Source: Rotaria sordida
Lineage: Eukaryota; Rotifera; Eurotatoria; Philodinida; Philodinidae
NCBI GenBank assembly: GCA_905250125.1
Contig: CAJNOL010001296.1
Coordinates: 1-64,000 of the forward strand
Reading direction: 5' to 3'
Length of the DNA: 64,000 nt
Below the pieces are notes generated by a model. The model saw only the letters and a program-made list of their open reading frames with translations. It ran no database searches and was not told the DNA's origin. Every line of letters begins with the position of its first letter. The stretch's first letter is position 1. Of the stretch, positions 13,237 through 25,229 are shown piece after piece. A program made the position numbers and the translations under genes.

Positions 13237-13568
13237 CCCATCGCGGCTAGATATCTGCCACCGTCGCGTCAAAGTCCTAGAAGAGGCAAGACTCAGCGCC
13301 ACTGCCGGGATGCAGTGAACTATATAAAAATTTGCCGCTGCCGCAACGCGACGCACTATCATAAGAACTTCGCACTGTCGCGATGATATTCAAAAAAATG
13401 TTTCGATTTTCAAGACCGCAACTGGTTTAAACTAGAACTACTGCTGCTGCTAAAAGTCTCACAGTATTACATATATGAACACCGAGATTCTATGCAAATT
13501 CATGTATTTTTGAAATTTCTTTCTAAAAAAAGCTGCCACGGCGGCAGCGTCACCATGGACATCTCTGA
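13237..13568. mobile_element. GC-rich MITE, family A, copy 2
   Basis: It starts CCATCGCGGCTAGATATC, lacking the outermost bases, and ends CACCATGGACATCTCTG. The interior carries family landmarks: GCAGTGAACTATATAAA, the GATATTCAAAAAAATGTTTC block, AGAACTACTGCTGCTGC and the ATATATGAACACCGAGATTC block. It lies about 100 bp after copy 1 and 230 bp before the start of the SLC26 gene, so it may lie in that gene's promoter region. Confidence 0.7.
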
Positions 13569-13796
13569 TACCCATAGTCAAATATAATATGACATCCTAA
13601 TTGTTTGAAAATTAAATTTTGATCTATCGTCTACTTCTGATTAGTTGAAACTAGGATTACTTAAATTAAGTCAACAATAAACTGAATTCGAACTAAAACA
13701 AAACTCAATTTGATTCGATCTGTGATTAAACAGATTCTTGCATTGAAGTATTGTCTTTTTTTTTGTTTTTGTTTCATTTGAGATTGTTGAATAAAC

Positions 13797-16700
13797 ATGT
13801 TATTAACTGTACCGAGCATTAATTATGAAAATGAATCTGCCGAAGAACAGATACACAATCAACAACTCCAAGAAAATCGTCCACAAATGAGATTTCAATC
13901 ATTTATTAATCATTATGGAACTGTTACACCACGTACACCAACAATAAAACGTATAAAAAATCAATTGAACAAATTCTACAATACATTGAGTTGTACGTTT
14001 ATTATCAACATATTATTGGATCGAATAACAATTATTCGTTGTCTTAAAAAATACAATCTACGAAAATATCTTTTCGCAGATATAATTGCTGGTATTACAG
14101 TAGCCATCATGCATATACCACAAGGTAACAGACAAATTAAACGAATGATAGAATACGTATGATTATCATAGGTATGGCCTATGGGATTTTGACAACGTTA
14201 CCACCTATTTATGGTATATATGTTTTTTAAGTTATTTGATATATTTTTATATGTACTTTAGGATTATATGTTTCTTTCTTTCCTGTTCTTCTCTATATGA
14301 TTTTTGGTACTTGTCCACATTTATCTGTCGGTTAGTCTTATGTATAATAGAATATTTCTTATGATTAATTAATCTATCTTTTTTTTTTGTAAAGGTACAT
14401 TTGCTATTCTATCATTGATGACGGCAGAAGCTATCAATGAAATACCACTTGAATCTTTCAATGGTATAAACAATCAATCGTATGATGTAACATTAAATCT
14501 ATCCGATGCAATGATCATCAATGAAAAAGTTGGTATTGCTACGACATTGGCTTTTCTTGTTGGACTTATGCAGGTGAATTGAATAAATCCAAAAAAACAA
14601 TATTAGAAAATTTGTTTTTTTTTAAAGTTAATTCTATCGTTTCTTCGTCTTGGTTTTGTAACTGTATACATAACAGAACCATTTATTAGTGGTTTTACAA
14701 CGGGTGCTGCTATTCATGTCTTTTCAAGTCAAATTCCATCAATTTTCGGTGTACAAAGTCCTCGCAATGTGCCAGTTATTTTTAAATTACCTCGATTCTA
14801 TGTTAAATTGCTTAGTTCAATAATCAAAAATATAAATTGGATATCAACAGCAATTGGTTTTACATCTATCATTATCTTATTTATAGCTAAGCAATTAAAT
14901 GATCGTTACAAATCAATAATGCGTATTATTATTCCAAGTGAACTTATTTTAGTATGTTTCAATTTTTTTTTGTTGTTAAGTCTCAATACATAGTTGGAAT
15001 GAATATTGCATTTCGTATATTCTCTATTGATAGAGATGTTGTTTGTTTTGAATAATGACGAGAAGAAATGGTGATCGTCAGCCAAAATCAAGAGTGTTTT
15101 TTGTGCAAAGATGATGAAAAAAGAGTTTGACTGTCTATTATCATATTTCGAACACTACTTTATCATTTAAAAAAAAAATAGAAATAATAATAGTATTATC
15201 GAAACAGTTTGATGTCAATGGATTATCTTCTATTTGTTTTCAAGGAAAATGTACTTGTTTAAGGGGTTCAAAAAAAAATTGATGAGTACATTATCGTAGT
15301 GTTACGGTGATAATTCTTTGTAGGAACAAGCTTCTAAAAACCATATGTCACCATCTTCAGATCTATTATCTTAGCTTCAAACACAGATAAAAACATTTTG
15401 TTCAGAGAGAGAAAATTTATAGGAATGTGAGCTTTTTTTGAGTGGTTCTGATGGAAGAAGTCCTTTTGAATGAGTGCGTTACACTAGGACTTTCTATCCT
15501 TCTAGAATCACCATAGTTCGACCAAGTGAGATGAAAATTTTAATGAAACTAGAACTTACTGCACTATAAGTTTCAGTTCTTTGTCACCTTAAGTTATCGG
15601 ATTATAACAATTAGAAGGTAAAAGATGGATGAGTGCTAAGCCTCGAAACCTGGCCCGGCCTGAGCCCAAAGAAAATTTCTTTTACAAAGATTTTTTTACT
15701 CAATGGAGACCTATTGCATATTTTTCGTCTTTTAGAAAAAAAGTAATGAGGAGGGCAGTAGTGCGGAAACTTTCCCCGTCATGGGTGAGTCAAATGTCAA
15801 AAAAAAGGATAAAATCTTCGGACTGGACGGCTCGACAAAATATTTGGTTGGACTGGGCCACCGGATCGGGTGGCCCGTTTTGAGGCCTGGCGAGTGCGTT
15901 ACTTATAGACAGATTGTATCCTGTTATCAGTATGTCATCGGCTCTTTGTCAAGTACCCTGCTGAGATTTTGTCTCAGTACCTGTGTACTTGCCCAATTTC
16001 TATAGGATTGTACAAAACATTTTTCAACAAGTTAGTCAATTAAACACCTAGAAGCATTCTGCTGTAAAGTGTTGAAAAAGCCAAAAGTTTCTGCTGCATG
16101 CTAGTAGCAGAATATCCTTGTTAGAGATGTTCATGGCAGCTAGAAATCTGCCACTGCCGCGACGCAGTGAACTATATAAAAAGTTGCCGTTTTCGAGAAA
16201 CTCGACGAAAATCTCCTTCGCCACTGTGCCAAATTAGCACAGTTAGATTGTATCCATATTAGATTCAATCTCAATTTTCACTGTTGAACTTATAGACACT
16301 CAAAATAGATGTGAACTCATCCAATTTTACAATCTCAATGAAAAAAGAAGTTGCTGCATTGCTTACGCCATCGCTATGAACATCTCTGATTCTTTTCGAT
16401 ACTTTGAACCGAGTTCATTCACTAGAGTGACTTTTCTAAAAATATTGTTAAATGAATCTGATCACACCTTTTTGTACGAATTCGATGTGATTAATCAAGG
16501 ATTTGATATAAAAATTATTGAGACAGTCAATCCTAAATTGTTCAGCAAGAGCACAGATTTTATATTTAAATAAACAGAAAAATCACAGAATAAAAAGGGA
16601 ACTACCGAGACTTATTTTGTTTTGTCAAATGCATTAGATTTGTATAAACCAGCGGATTTATTTATTGACAGCACATAATATATTTTAACTAATAGAAATT

Positions 16701-19700
16701 GAAAAAAATGAAATGACATTTGAATTATTACGCTAGTATATGCGAACGAACTAGGGAAAAACAAAGGTTCGGCAAAAGACACATGGACGAAAAAGACGAA
16801 TATAGATTAAATCGAGTCTAAAATTTCCGTAACCGATTTATCAAATGCTTTTCAGATCTACATTCACACGCGAACCATAGTCTTGATACGTTGAAACGCA
16901 AATTGATACAGTCTTTATAGAATTTTTTTCCTCAAAAAGGTATGATAGTGGCAAAAGTCGCTTTTCAAAGGAAAGATATTGGAACCTAAAATTTTGGACA
17001 TTGATGCATTGAATGAACAAAAAAAAATTTATCAAGTGCCTCGTATACTCGACCTTCTCTTTTTCAACTAATATAAATGAAAAATTAATAAATTTATTGA
17101 TGAATAATTTTAGGTGATTATCGGTACTCTTATCTCTCATTTTACTCAACTTCACAATCGTCATGGTGTACCAGTAGTAGGTCCTATTAAACGAGGTTTA
17201 CCATCACCAAGTTCACCTTCATTCAATCACATTTCACACTTAATCATACATGCTGCTACAATTACTATGGTCGGTTTGAGTATTTCAATTTCCATAGGGA
17301 AAATGTTTGGTCGAAAACATAACTATAAAATTAATTCGAATCAGGTACAATCGATCATTCATTATATCTATCAATGTTGCCGAGTTCATTCGGATAATAG
17401 ATATTAAGAGAGCTTCCATGAGCTGATCGAGCATCACTCTAATACGCTCATGGACGATCTCTTAAGGTTTCTTTTAATTTGCTTAGGTGATGATTTCATA
17501 AATCTTTTCTCTCTCTTTTAAATTTTATTTCAAATGATAAGGAATTATTAGCTTATGGCATATCTAATATGGTTTCATCTTTCTTTCAATGTTATCCAAA
17601 TACGGGTTCATTAAGTCGTTCGGCAGTACAAGAAGGAAGTGGTGGTAAAACTTTACTTGTTGGTGGTTTTTCTTGTCTTATTTTGGGTATAGTAATAATT
17701 GCATTGACACCATTGTTTCAAACACTTCCAATGGCTTGTCTGGCTGCTATTATTATTGTTAATTTGAAAGGACTTTTGTTCCAAATTAAAGATTTCTATT
17801 TTTACTATCGTATAAGTACAATGGAATATGTGAGTAAATTATTCAAAACAATGTTTTTTTTAGTATTTTTGTTGAATAGATTTTATGGATTGTAACATTT
17901 GCAACTACAATTTTGTTCGATGTCGATATTGGTCTCTATGTAGGTCTATGCACTACATTTCTTATAAATACAATACGTACTCAAAAGTAAATGTATTTTT
18001 ATTTTAACAAAAAAAATGTTTTCATTTTTTTTTTCAAAAGACCTCGTTTTTCTGTTCTCGGTCAAGTTGGTGATACAGAAATTTACAAAACTATCAAAGT
18101 ATTTCCATTAGTAAGTAGTTTTGTATATCGACATTTATTCAATTAATTGTATAATATATTTTCTCACTCTTATCTTTAAAAAAAAATGATTTCTTATCTT
18201 CATTTCCAGTTGACACATGAAATTGTCTAGTAAACATTTTTTTTCCATTGAAATTTTTAGAGCATTCTAATGACCATAAGAGCAAAATTTCAGATTGAAA
18301 TTTCGTTATTCAATTGTTTCATATATACCTCATGCCAAGTGGAAAATATCATTGAAAACGCCATAGATTAGTTTGAGAGCCTTCCTCCGTAAGTGTTGAA
18401 CTCTTCCACTAGACTCGAATTTTATTCACAAAAACAAACTAAATATATATCATATGTAGGTTAAGAAATTCTACGAAGGAAAAATAAGTTATATAATATT
18501 GATTCGATATTAATGTTCATATTTTCAATTTTGCTTTAGTAAATGTGTGTTTGCGTTAAAATATGTTAATAAAATTGCTCGCAAGAATAATTGCTGAGAA
18601 TCTGCCGCGACGCGATGAACTGTAAAAAAAAAAAAGTTACTACTGCCGCAACGCGACGCATTAACTTGCCACTGTCGTGATGATATTCAAAAGAATATTT
18701 CTATTTTCAAGGTCATGGCTCGTTTGAACTAGAACTGCTGCTGCTAAAGATCTTACAGTATCATATATATGAACATCAAGATTCTGTGCAGATTCATGCA
18801 GTTTTGAAATTTCTTCCTAAAGAAGCTGCTGCTGTCGTGACGCTATGGCGGCGGCGGCGGCTTACGATAGTCTAATGGTAGGATTTCGATCTTCTTCATT
18901 CAAAAACAATGGATTACTATTAAGTGTATAATAGATTGTGTTTGTTGATATGTTATAGAACTTATATGGAGTTCTCAATGAGTCTCCAATACTTGTGAGA
19001 TTTCGAAGATTTTTTAAAGCCCTGTTAAGTTTTGCAGAGGATCCACGAGAGAACCTACTAAGTCGGTCGCCAATAAAATTTTAATTTTTACTTTAAGTAT
19101 CTCAAACGATAGATCATCATCTGAACACTTCAAATTCAAAATATTAGCTCTTTTTGACTTTCCTATGAAAAATACCAAAGCATATAAGTAACACACCCCT
19201 GGGGACTTGATAAAAAAAATCACTATTTTCTAGTATTTTGCACTTTTCTCTGCATCTGAACATTCGATCGAGTTCGAAGGCGTCTCAAAAGATGTAGAAA
19301 TGTTTTCTCTACAAAATTCTGTAATTCAATATATTCCACAATACCATTTACCAAGTGATAATTCTAATATACGAGTAAAAAGGACTATTGACTAAAATGA
19401 ACATTTTTCAGAATATTGATTCTAGCCATACTGGGTCATGCTGTCCCAAAATAATTTTTGTATTTTCTGAAAGTCCTTGAAATTCTGCATCGTTTAAGAT
19501 ATAATGCGAAAGATTACAATTTTGGTACCAAAAGTTAGTCCAGGCCAGAAATGTTGATGGGTGATGGATATGTTCATCCATTCGAACCCATAATCAGGGT
19601 ACAACATATTTTAAACTCATCCGAATCAAATATATGACTTCAGATTCGTAATAAGAATAAAAAACTGAGCATAAAAACGAGGTTTCATTAAATGTAAAGT

Positions 19701-20711
19701 AAGTCCAATAGGAATAAGTGAAGGATGTCTCAAAGTATACTTTTATAGACCTCTCTATAGGTCTTTATGAGAAGATATAGAACAAAAAGTCTTACCTCAT
19801 TTAGAATCGCTGGTGTATTGGCTTCAAACGTTTCTATTTATAAGTTTTTAAATTTGGCAAAACCGAACTTTTCTCGATATTAGTAGCAAAAGCATACAAA
19901 ACTGTGAAAAATGAGGTTCATGTTTGATAGTTTTTATCATCATAGTTTATTCTAATAGTGACATAAATAGCATATTCATTTGCGCTGATTCCGAATATGC
20001 TATTCATTTAAAATAATTTTTCAGTTCTGTTAAATTTAAATTCAATTTCTCTTGCAATTAGAATGACTCACTGTCGATCTAAATTTGAATATATTATTTT
20101 GTACAGGCTCAACAGTATACAAATATTAAAATTCTTCGTTTTGATGAATCACTTTATGCATGTAATGCTCCATTTTTTAAACGAAAATTTTATGAACTAA
20201 TCGATATTCAATTACGACAAGAACCACTTATTGGATATAAAAAACAAGAGTTGAATAAAAATCAAGATATTAAATACAAATATGTTATTCTCGATTGTTC
20301 GCCATTAAATTTTATAGATACAGTTGGAGTTAAATTACTTATTGAAGTCAGTATTCAATCCAAAAACATTAAACATATAATACAGTTTTTTAGATTTATA
20401 ACGATTTAAAAAAACGAGGTATTCTATTATATTTAAGTGAATGTCGATGTAAGTTAATTTTGTTATTTTCTTCTCAAAGTTAATTTTATTTTTGCACCTA
20501 ACTATAAGCTGATGTTCGTCGTACTCTTGAACTAATGAATTTTTATGAGAAGACAGCACCTGGTACAATCTATGTGACAACACATCATGCAGTTACGGCT
20601 ATGAAAGCTAAATTAGACAATGGTAAACATAATTATTCAAATTAATTCTATCATTTATTTATTTATTTATTTCTAGATTTACAAATATTGAATACAATTA
20701 CTCAAATTTAA
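13797..20711 (+). CDS. SLC26/SulP anion transporter, 13 exons
   Basis: This is a membrane anion exchanger or channel of the SLC26 family, whose members carry sulfate, chloride, bicarbonate, oxalate or iodide. Exons by splice site and phase: 13797-14124, 14172-14213, 14262-14330, 14395-14573, 14628-14951, 17114-17344, 17542-17829, 17880-17986, 18041-18110, 20107-20346, 20394-20448, 20509-20622, 20677-20711. They sum to 2082 nt, or 693 aa, normal for the family. Family signatures are DIIAGITVAIMHIPQG running into GMAYGIL across the first splice, the FGTCPHLSVGTFA segment, NTGSLSRSAVQ in exon 7, and PRFSVLGQ followed by a C-terminal STAS domain from about residue 525 (YVILDCSPLNFIDTVGV). Most introns are 47-64 bp. 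Intron 5 (2162 bp) and intron 9 (1996 bp) are enlarged and contain mobile elements. The exact substrate cannot be read from sequence. The start ATG is the first in frame and gives a typical cytosolic N-terminus. Confidence 0.9.
15440..15525. repeat. Small imperfect inverted repeat in SLC26 intron 5
   Basis: GGTTCTGATGGAAGAAGTCC is mirrored by GGACTTTCTATCCTTCTAG. It may be a short degraded palindromic element. No coding content. Confidence 0.35.
15645..15893 (+). mobile_element. Family E short TIR element, copy 1 (in SLC26 intron 5)
   Basis: About 250 bp bounded by GCCTCGAAACCTGGCC and, inverted, GCCTCAAAACGGGCC. The interior shares successive blocks with the reverse complement of 33035-33352, including TTTACAAAGATTTTTTT, AAAAAGTAATGA and a CTTTCCCC block. 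Two matching copies with inverted ends support a non-autonomous DNA transposon. The 84-codon frame inside it is not a gene. Confidence 0.6.
16122..16388. mobile_element. GC-rich MITE, family A, copy 3 (in SLC26 intron 5)
   Basis: Ends are TTAGAGATGTTCATGGCAGC on the left and GCTATGAACATCTCTGA on the right, inverted copies of one another. It keeps the CGCGACGCAGTGAACTATAT block next to the left end; the middle has diverged from other copies. It lies wholly inside the 2.2-kb intron. Confidence 0.7.
17403..17467. mobile_element. Short palindromic insertion in SLC26 intron 6
   Basis: About 65 bp reading TTAAGAGAGCTTCCATGAGC, then a loop, then GCTCATGGACGATCTCTTAA, a near-perfect hairpin. It lies inside a 197-bp intron whose neighbours are about 50 bp, so it probably accounts for part of the extra length. 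It resembles a minimal MITE. Confidence 0.55.
18593..18872. mobile_element. GC-rich MITE, family A, copy 4 (in SLC26 intron 9)
   Basis: It starts at CTGAGAATCTGCCGCGACG, with the outer terminus lost. It then follows the family order: CGCGATGAACTGTAAA, the GATATTCAAAAGAATATTTC block, AGAACTGCTGCTGCTAAAG, ATATATGAACATCAAGATTC, and a GGCGGCGGCGGCGG run. The right end has decayed. It sits in the roughly 2-kb ninth intron. Confidence 0.7.
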
Positions 20712-21169
20712 ATGAATTTTCTTCCATACGATTGTGAAATGTTGATGATTGACTATCATAGAATGATTTATGCTCTAATTAAAATTAAATATCAGTTCAG
20801 AAAATATTCTTTTGCATTCGAGTAGAATTAATGAGATACTCGAAATGGATACAATTCGATTCGGATCATTAAATAAATTGATACAGTTTAGATCAGTATC
20901 TAGATATTTAAAGTAAGAAACGTGCACGATAGAAGGCTGAGATATCGACTTTTTACTATAATGAACCGTGTATTCCATTCGATCTGAATAAAAAGTATCT
21001 TTCCGATTGTAATATAACGGTTCGAAAGATTTCTCAGACTATAAACTTTGGATGTGGATGTTCGTTCAATGAAGACTACCCTCACACTCGAATGACGAAA
21101 CAATATACGTATGTCATAAATGTTTTCAAAAGATGGAACTTTATGAAACAAGAGATCAGTCTTCTATTG
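20712..21169. other. Convergent intergenic stretch before gap
   Basis: It lies between the 3' end of the SLC26 gene and the gap that cuts the astacin gene. Short open frames on the minus strand (20775-20978 and 20900-21151) show no motif and are not called. It may include true astacin 3' exons that I cannot frame across the gap. Confidence 0.3.
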
Positions 21170-21179
21170 NNNNNNNNNN
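21170..21179. other. Assembly gap (10 N)
   Basis: Ten undetermined bases inside the last visible exon of the astacin gene. The reading frame beyond it cannot be trusted. Confidence 0.99.
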
Positions 21180-24100
21180 AGTTCCAATATCATCATCATT
21201 AGATGTGACGAGATTAGATGTGACATTATTTGGATTGAAACTATTGACATATAAATATCCATAGGTATCTATTGTACAGATACTTCTGAATGTGTAAACG
21301 CCAGTTGTATAGACTGTCACTTGAATAGCTTCATAATAAAATGTGCCTGATCTTCCATGTCGAGTGAATGTCGAACTTCTATTTGTCAATATATTTGTAT
21401 AGTTTGTAATAATATTGTTCGAAGGATTAATTGAAGAAGATGCTAGAAATATGAAAGATCAACATTATCGAAAAGTTGATTTGTTATGACTTTTGGTTTT
21501 GTTTTAAGAAAAAAAATTCAATCTATTTACCTATTGGAACATTTGTAGTAGAAGATACTATTGATGTGTTGGTTATAGGAACAAAATTAACTCGTGTAAG
21601 ACCAGATGCAATTACCGTATATGGACCTATTATATTTTGTGAGTAGGTTGTAACAACCAACATATACACAACAGTTGATTGAAGATAAAGTGTAAATTGA
21701 AATTGTAAACTACCACCAGTATCATCGTCTTGTGCAAGTAAATTCAATGTTGGAGAAGATGGTATAAAATTGTTTGTATACAAGTAGCAATATGTATCGA
21801 CGATACTATTACTTCTGAAACGATAATAACCAGATGTCGGAACAGTCACTTGAAAAACTTCATAGTAATAGTTTGAATTTTCTTCACCAGCACGTGAAAA
21901 TCTTCGACTATTTGCAGTTAACACAGATGAATAAGCGGCATTGGTTGTATACAAATTGGCTAATTTGTAGAAAAAAAACAAAAGAAATGTCAAACTGTAT
22001 TTATCGTTTTTTCTCACTATATTATTTTCGAGCAGAAAAAATCAAACTTCTTCAAAATCTTTTTTCGGTTTTTCTAGTTTTATAGGTTTTCGATTGCATC
22101 TCAAAGAATTCTCGAAGAAACTTCATTATAGGGAATCTTTTTTTTGTTACCTGTAGAAAGTGTTGTCGTTGGTGGCAATGTGATCCCACTTGCTGTACAA
22201 TTATAAAAAAGTCGAACAGCTTGTATATCAATTGCGCTTAAATTATTTCGTTGTCCAATAGTAACACCTGATTGAATTGGTTCAATAGTTGGCGAATCAT
22301 TTATGGAAAATGCAGTTGAACCATAATGCATTAATGATCTATAATCATACGGTGTATTTAAAGTATTTACTCTAATATTATCATATTTATCAAAATTATA
22401 TTGCATCTCTAAATAAATATCATTAGTTTGAAATAATTATTTTTTTTCATAAAGAAAATTTTCACTACCTCTTTGTATATTATCCCAATTAATTCTAACA
22501 TAATTATCACGATCAGGTCGGGATTGCTCATGTTCAAAACCTTATATCAAAAAGAAACATTAGTTTTATTTTATATTTTCAATAGAGTTTTCTTATGAAT
22601 GGAAAGCTGCAAATTCACGTTTTTATATACCTGAACCCAAACAAAGTTTAAAATTTGGATCCGTACCCGAAAAAAATTAAAAATTTGGGTCCAGATCCAA
22701 ACCTGAGATTTTTCCATCAATATCTGTCACGTTTCGTGTACATAAACAAATGAAGAATCAAGATTTTAGCTATTTATTCGCTACTCTCAGGAAAAAAAAC
22801 TCAACGTACAGTTATATCTTGTTGCTGAATTACTCATCTGGGAGCAGGGGACCACAAAAACGTGTTACCGGGCCCAACAAAAAATAAAAGGTTTTACCTG
22901 AACCCAAAAAAATAAAGGTTTGGGTCTGGCCTCAATCGAGTCCGAATTGGATTCAGATCTGGGTCTGAGTCAGGCTCGGATCGGGTTGGGTCCAGAGCAG
23001 GGTCAGGAAGGATTCAGGTTCGGGTCCAAGTTGGGTTTAGATCTGAAAGAACCCGTAGCTCCCTACTTATGAGTGTGGGCTTGAGCTGAGTGGTCACTTC
23101 ATCCACTTTGAATTGCTATTGACAATTATTAATAGTTCAGAATTGTCATGATGTCAAGTAGAATCTAGCATACTAACCTAATGCATGTAATAATTCATGC
23201 ATAATTACTCCAGCGGTGAGGCAACCAGAACTTTGCAATGTAACTGTGCGATTGAGTACGACGTGTGGATTTTGTCCGACCTAAGAGAAAATTAAAGTAT
23301 AGATTGTATAGTACTTCCTATCTATCCATATATATTAGAATATTTACATATGATGAACAACCTTGTTCATTAACGATAGTAATATAATATGGATCGGATG
23401 AAATTTTCGGACGAAATTGAACACAACGAAAATTATTGATAGCTACTGTGTTTTCTAATTGTCGCATGGCAGAAGTAATAATTAATTCTTGTTCATTGCC
23501 TATAAAAAAAAAGAAATTAGAATATTATCATTTTATATTCGATGCTCGACTTTAAGCATGAAATGACTTTTATTTCAATAAAAAAATAGATACGAACTGT
23601 AGCCTGGTGCAATTTCATATGGTACGATACCATTTGGCCAAGCTACTCCAACACCACGAAGTAATAATGCACGCTTATTTGAAAAATGAAATAATATAAA
23701 TGTCATTAAGATAATAACAACTTAACTTACACCATTTTGCGCGGTACGAGTAGGATAACGCATATCACCTTCAACTAGGTTCCCTTTGTCAAAATGAAAA
23801 GAAACAAATTGTACATATATTCATTTAATTTCTTATGAAGAACTCGAACAATGATAATATTTTTTGTTGACATCCTACAACAAAAATGTAAATCAGACAT
23901 CGAATTTCGACATATGAAATTACATTGCTTATTTTTCCTTGTGACTAAATCGATTGATTTCTTTAGCAATTTATTCATTCAGAACAAAAAAGGAATAGAA
24001 ATATTCGATTTACAACTTACGATTCTGTTCCAGCTTGTTTTGTGTTGTCCGATCATTCTCAAAGAAAAAAAGAAATAAAAGTGTAGCTTATTTCTACAAT

Positions 24101-24198
24101 AACAATTGATAAATTATGCGTACCTTTGCTGTTGGAAGCCCATTAGTTTGCCCTTTGATAATGAGTCCAATCAGCACAATAAAAAAGGTGCCGATCAT
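21180..24198 (-). CDS. Astacin (M12A) zinc metallopeptidase with repeated C-terminal domains, 3' partial
   Basis: A secreted endopeptidase. Exons on the minus strand: 24198-24124, 24057-24021, 23783-23731, 23673-23598, 23499-23348, 23280-23178, 22540-22469, 22408-22151, 21959-21531, and 21442 to the gap, about 506 aa visible. Exon 1 encodes a signal peptide (MIGTFFIVLIGLII). A propeptide/catalytic boundary near NLVEGDMRYP and WPNGIVPYEI is typical of astacins. The zinc site HELLHALGFEHE is split between exons 6 and 7 after HALG, and the Met-turn is SLMHYGS in exon 8. After a TTTT-rich linker come two copies of a roughly 120-residue domain (YYEVFQVTV...YRF and YYEAIQVTV...YTF, each with a VDTYCYLY/IDTYGYLY motif). 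They look like beta-sandwich pre-peptidase C-terminal-type domains; the second is cut by the gap. Intron 6 holds a family C element. Probable role: digestion or matrix processing. Confidence 0.88.
22606..23063. mobile_element. Family C TIR element, copy 1 (in astacin intron 6)
   Basis: About 460 bp running from AAAGCTGCAAATTCACG to CCCGTAGCTCCCTAC. It shares a block with 41214-41612: CACGTTTTTAT, then TTTTAGCTATTTATT, then AAAAAAACTCAACGTACAG and the ATATCTTGTTGCTGAATT line. One half consists of many GGGTCCGGATT-like words. The ends are imperfect inverted copies of GGGAGCTGCGGGTC. It sits in the only long intron of the astacin gene. Confidence 0.6.
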
Positions 24199-24764
24199 TG
24201 CTTGTGTCGTTCTACGTGTATGAATACCTAGGAATTTTATACATGTCATTCGTCTCAATTTTAATTGAGAGAAAACAATATTTTCACATTTTGAGATAAT
24301 AGTGAACTATTAATAATAATAATTTAACTGTAATAGTTAATGAGACATTTAACCGTTAATCTTAAGGTTATGAATGATGCGTTAATCGTTAATGCTGACA
24401 GTTAAGCGAGAAACTTAATATTGTACACTCATAAAAAAATAATGCAATCAAATTTTCAAATCTCGAACAATCTTTTCTTTCGATACATCACACATTAAAG
24501 TATCTATAGTCGAGCTGCTAACCATCATAGTTGTTGTTTGTTATTTTGGAACGATAAAAAATCTCAACTACTTAGTTGAATCGACTTATATCAGCAAATT
24601 ACTATATTCGATGAATATGGAAGCTCATTTTTTTTTTCGAGCGCTAACATGCAGAGATGGCGAGTGTGGAAACGTATTTCATAAATCGAAAGTACAAGCA
24701 AATGAGCTAAGTTTACATTTTATAGGAATATATTCAATTATAGTACACTCGTATATTTATATTA
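24199..24764. promoter_or_regulatory. Astacin upstream region with GTTAAT cluster
   Basis: This is the region just 5' of the astacin start (minus strand). Between about 24330 and 24415 the words GTTAAT, TTAACC and GTTAAG occur at least six times in both orientations. They resemble half-sites of an HNF1-type homeodomain factor, but they could also be AT-rich repeat drift. No TATA box was assigned. The regulatory role is inference only. Confidence 0.25.
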
Positions 24765-25229
24765 GAGATGCCCGTGTCAATGCCGCCGTCGCGCCGCTGT
24801 TGCTGCGTCGTTGTGACCATGCCGCTATGGGCGCGTCACTATGGCCGCGCTACTATGGCCATGCCACTATGGCTGCGCCACTATGGCTGTGCCACTATGG
24901 CCGCGCCACTATGGCCGCGCCACTATGGTCGCACCACTATGGCCGCCCCACTATGGTCGCGCCGCTGCCATCGTGACGGTGGCGCCGCAGCAGCTTTCAG
25001 AAAGAAATTTGAAAAATATATGAATTTGCACAGAATCTCGGTGTTCATATATGTGATACTGTACGAGTTAGCAAATCTGGTCGGTTAGTAGCAGCAGTTC
25101 TAGTTCAAACTAGCCACGGTGTTGAAAATGGGAACAATTTTTTTTGAATACCATCACGGCAGCGGCAACTTTTGTTTTTACAGTTCATCGCGCCGCGGTA
25201 GTTTCTCAGCCGCGATGGACATTTATGAT
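24765..25229. mobile_element. GC-rich MITE, family A, copy 5 (longest, with internal minisatellite)
   Basis: The left end is TTAGAGATGCCCGTGTCAAT, followed by GCCGCCGTCGCGCC. The right end is CAGCCGCGATGGACATTTATG. The family interior is inverted relative to copies 2 and 4: ATCTCGGTGTTCATATATG, then GTAGCAGCAGTTCTAG, then GAATACCATCACGGCAGCGG. It carries an internal tandem array (separate entry) that makes it longer than other copies. Confidence 0.75.
24826..24965. repeat. 14-bp GC-rich tandem array inside MITE copy 5
   Basis: About ten units of CCACTATGGCCGCG with small changes. The array is open in all three plus frames with a 14-residue period (HYGRATMAAPLW and similar), so the overlapping open frames are repeat artefacts. 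It probably arose by expansion of the element's own GC-rich terminal sequence. Confidence 0.85.

Noticed and set aside
15629-16005. 84- and 74-codon plus-strand frames in SLC26 intron 5
   Set aside because: They lie in or next to a family E element; no motif, and they sit between well-supported exons.
24611-25088. Three overlapping Met/Tyr/Trp-rich open frames on the plus strand
   Set aside because: Artefacts of the 14-bp array inside the family A element.
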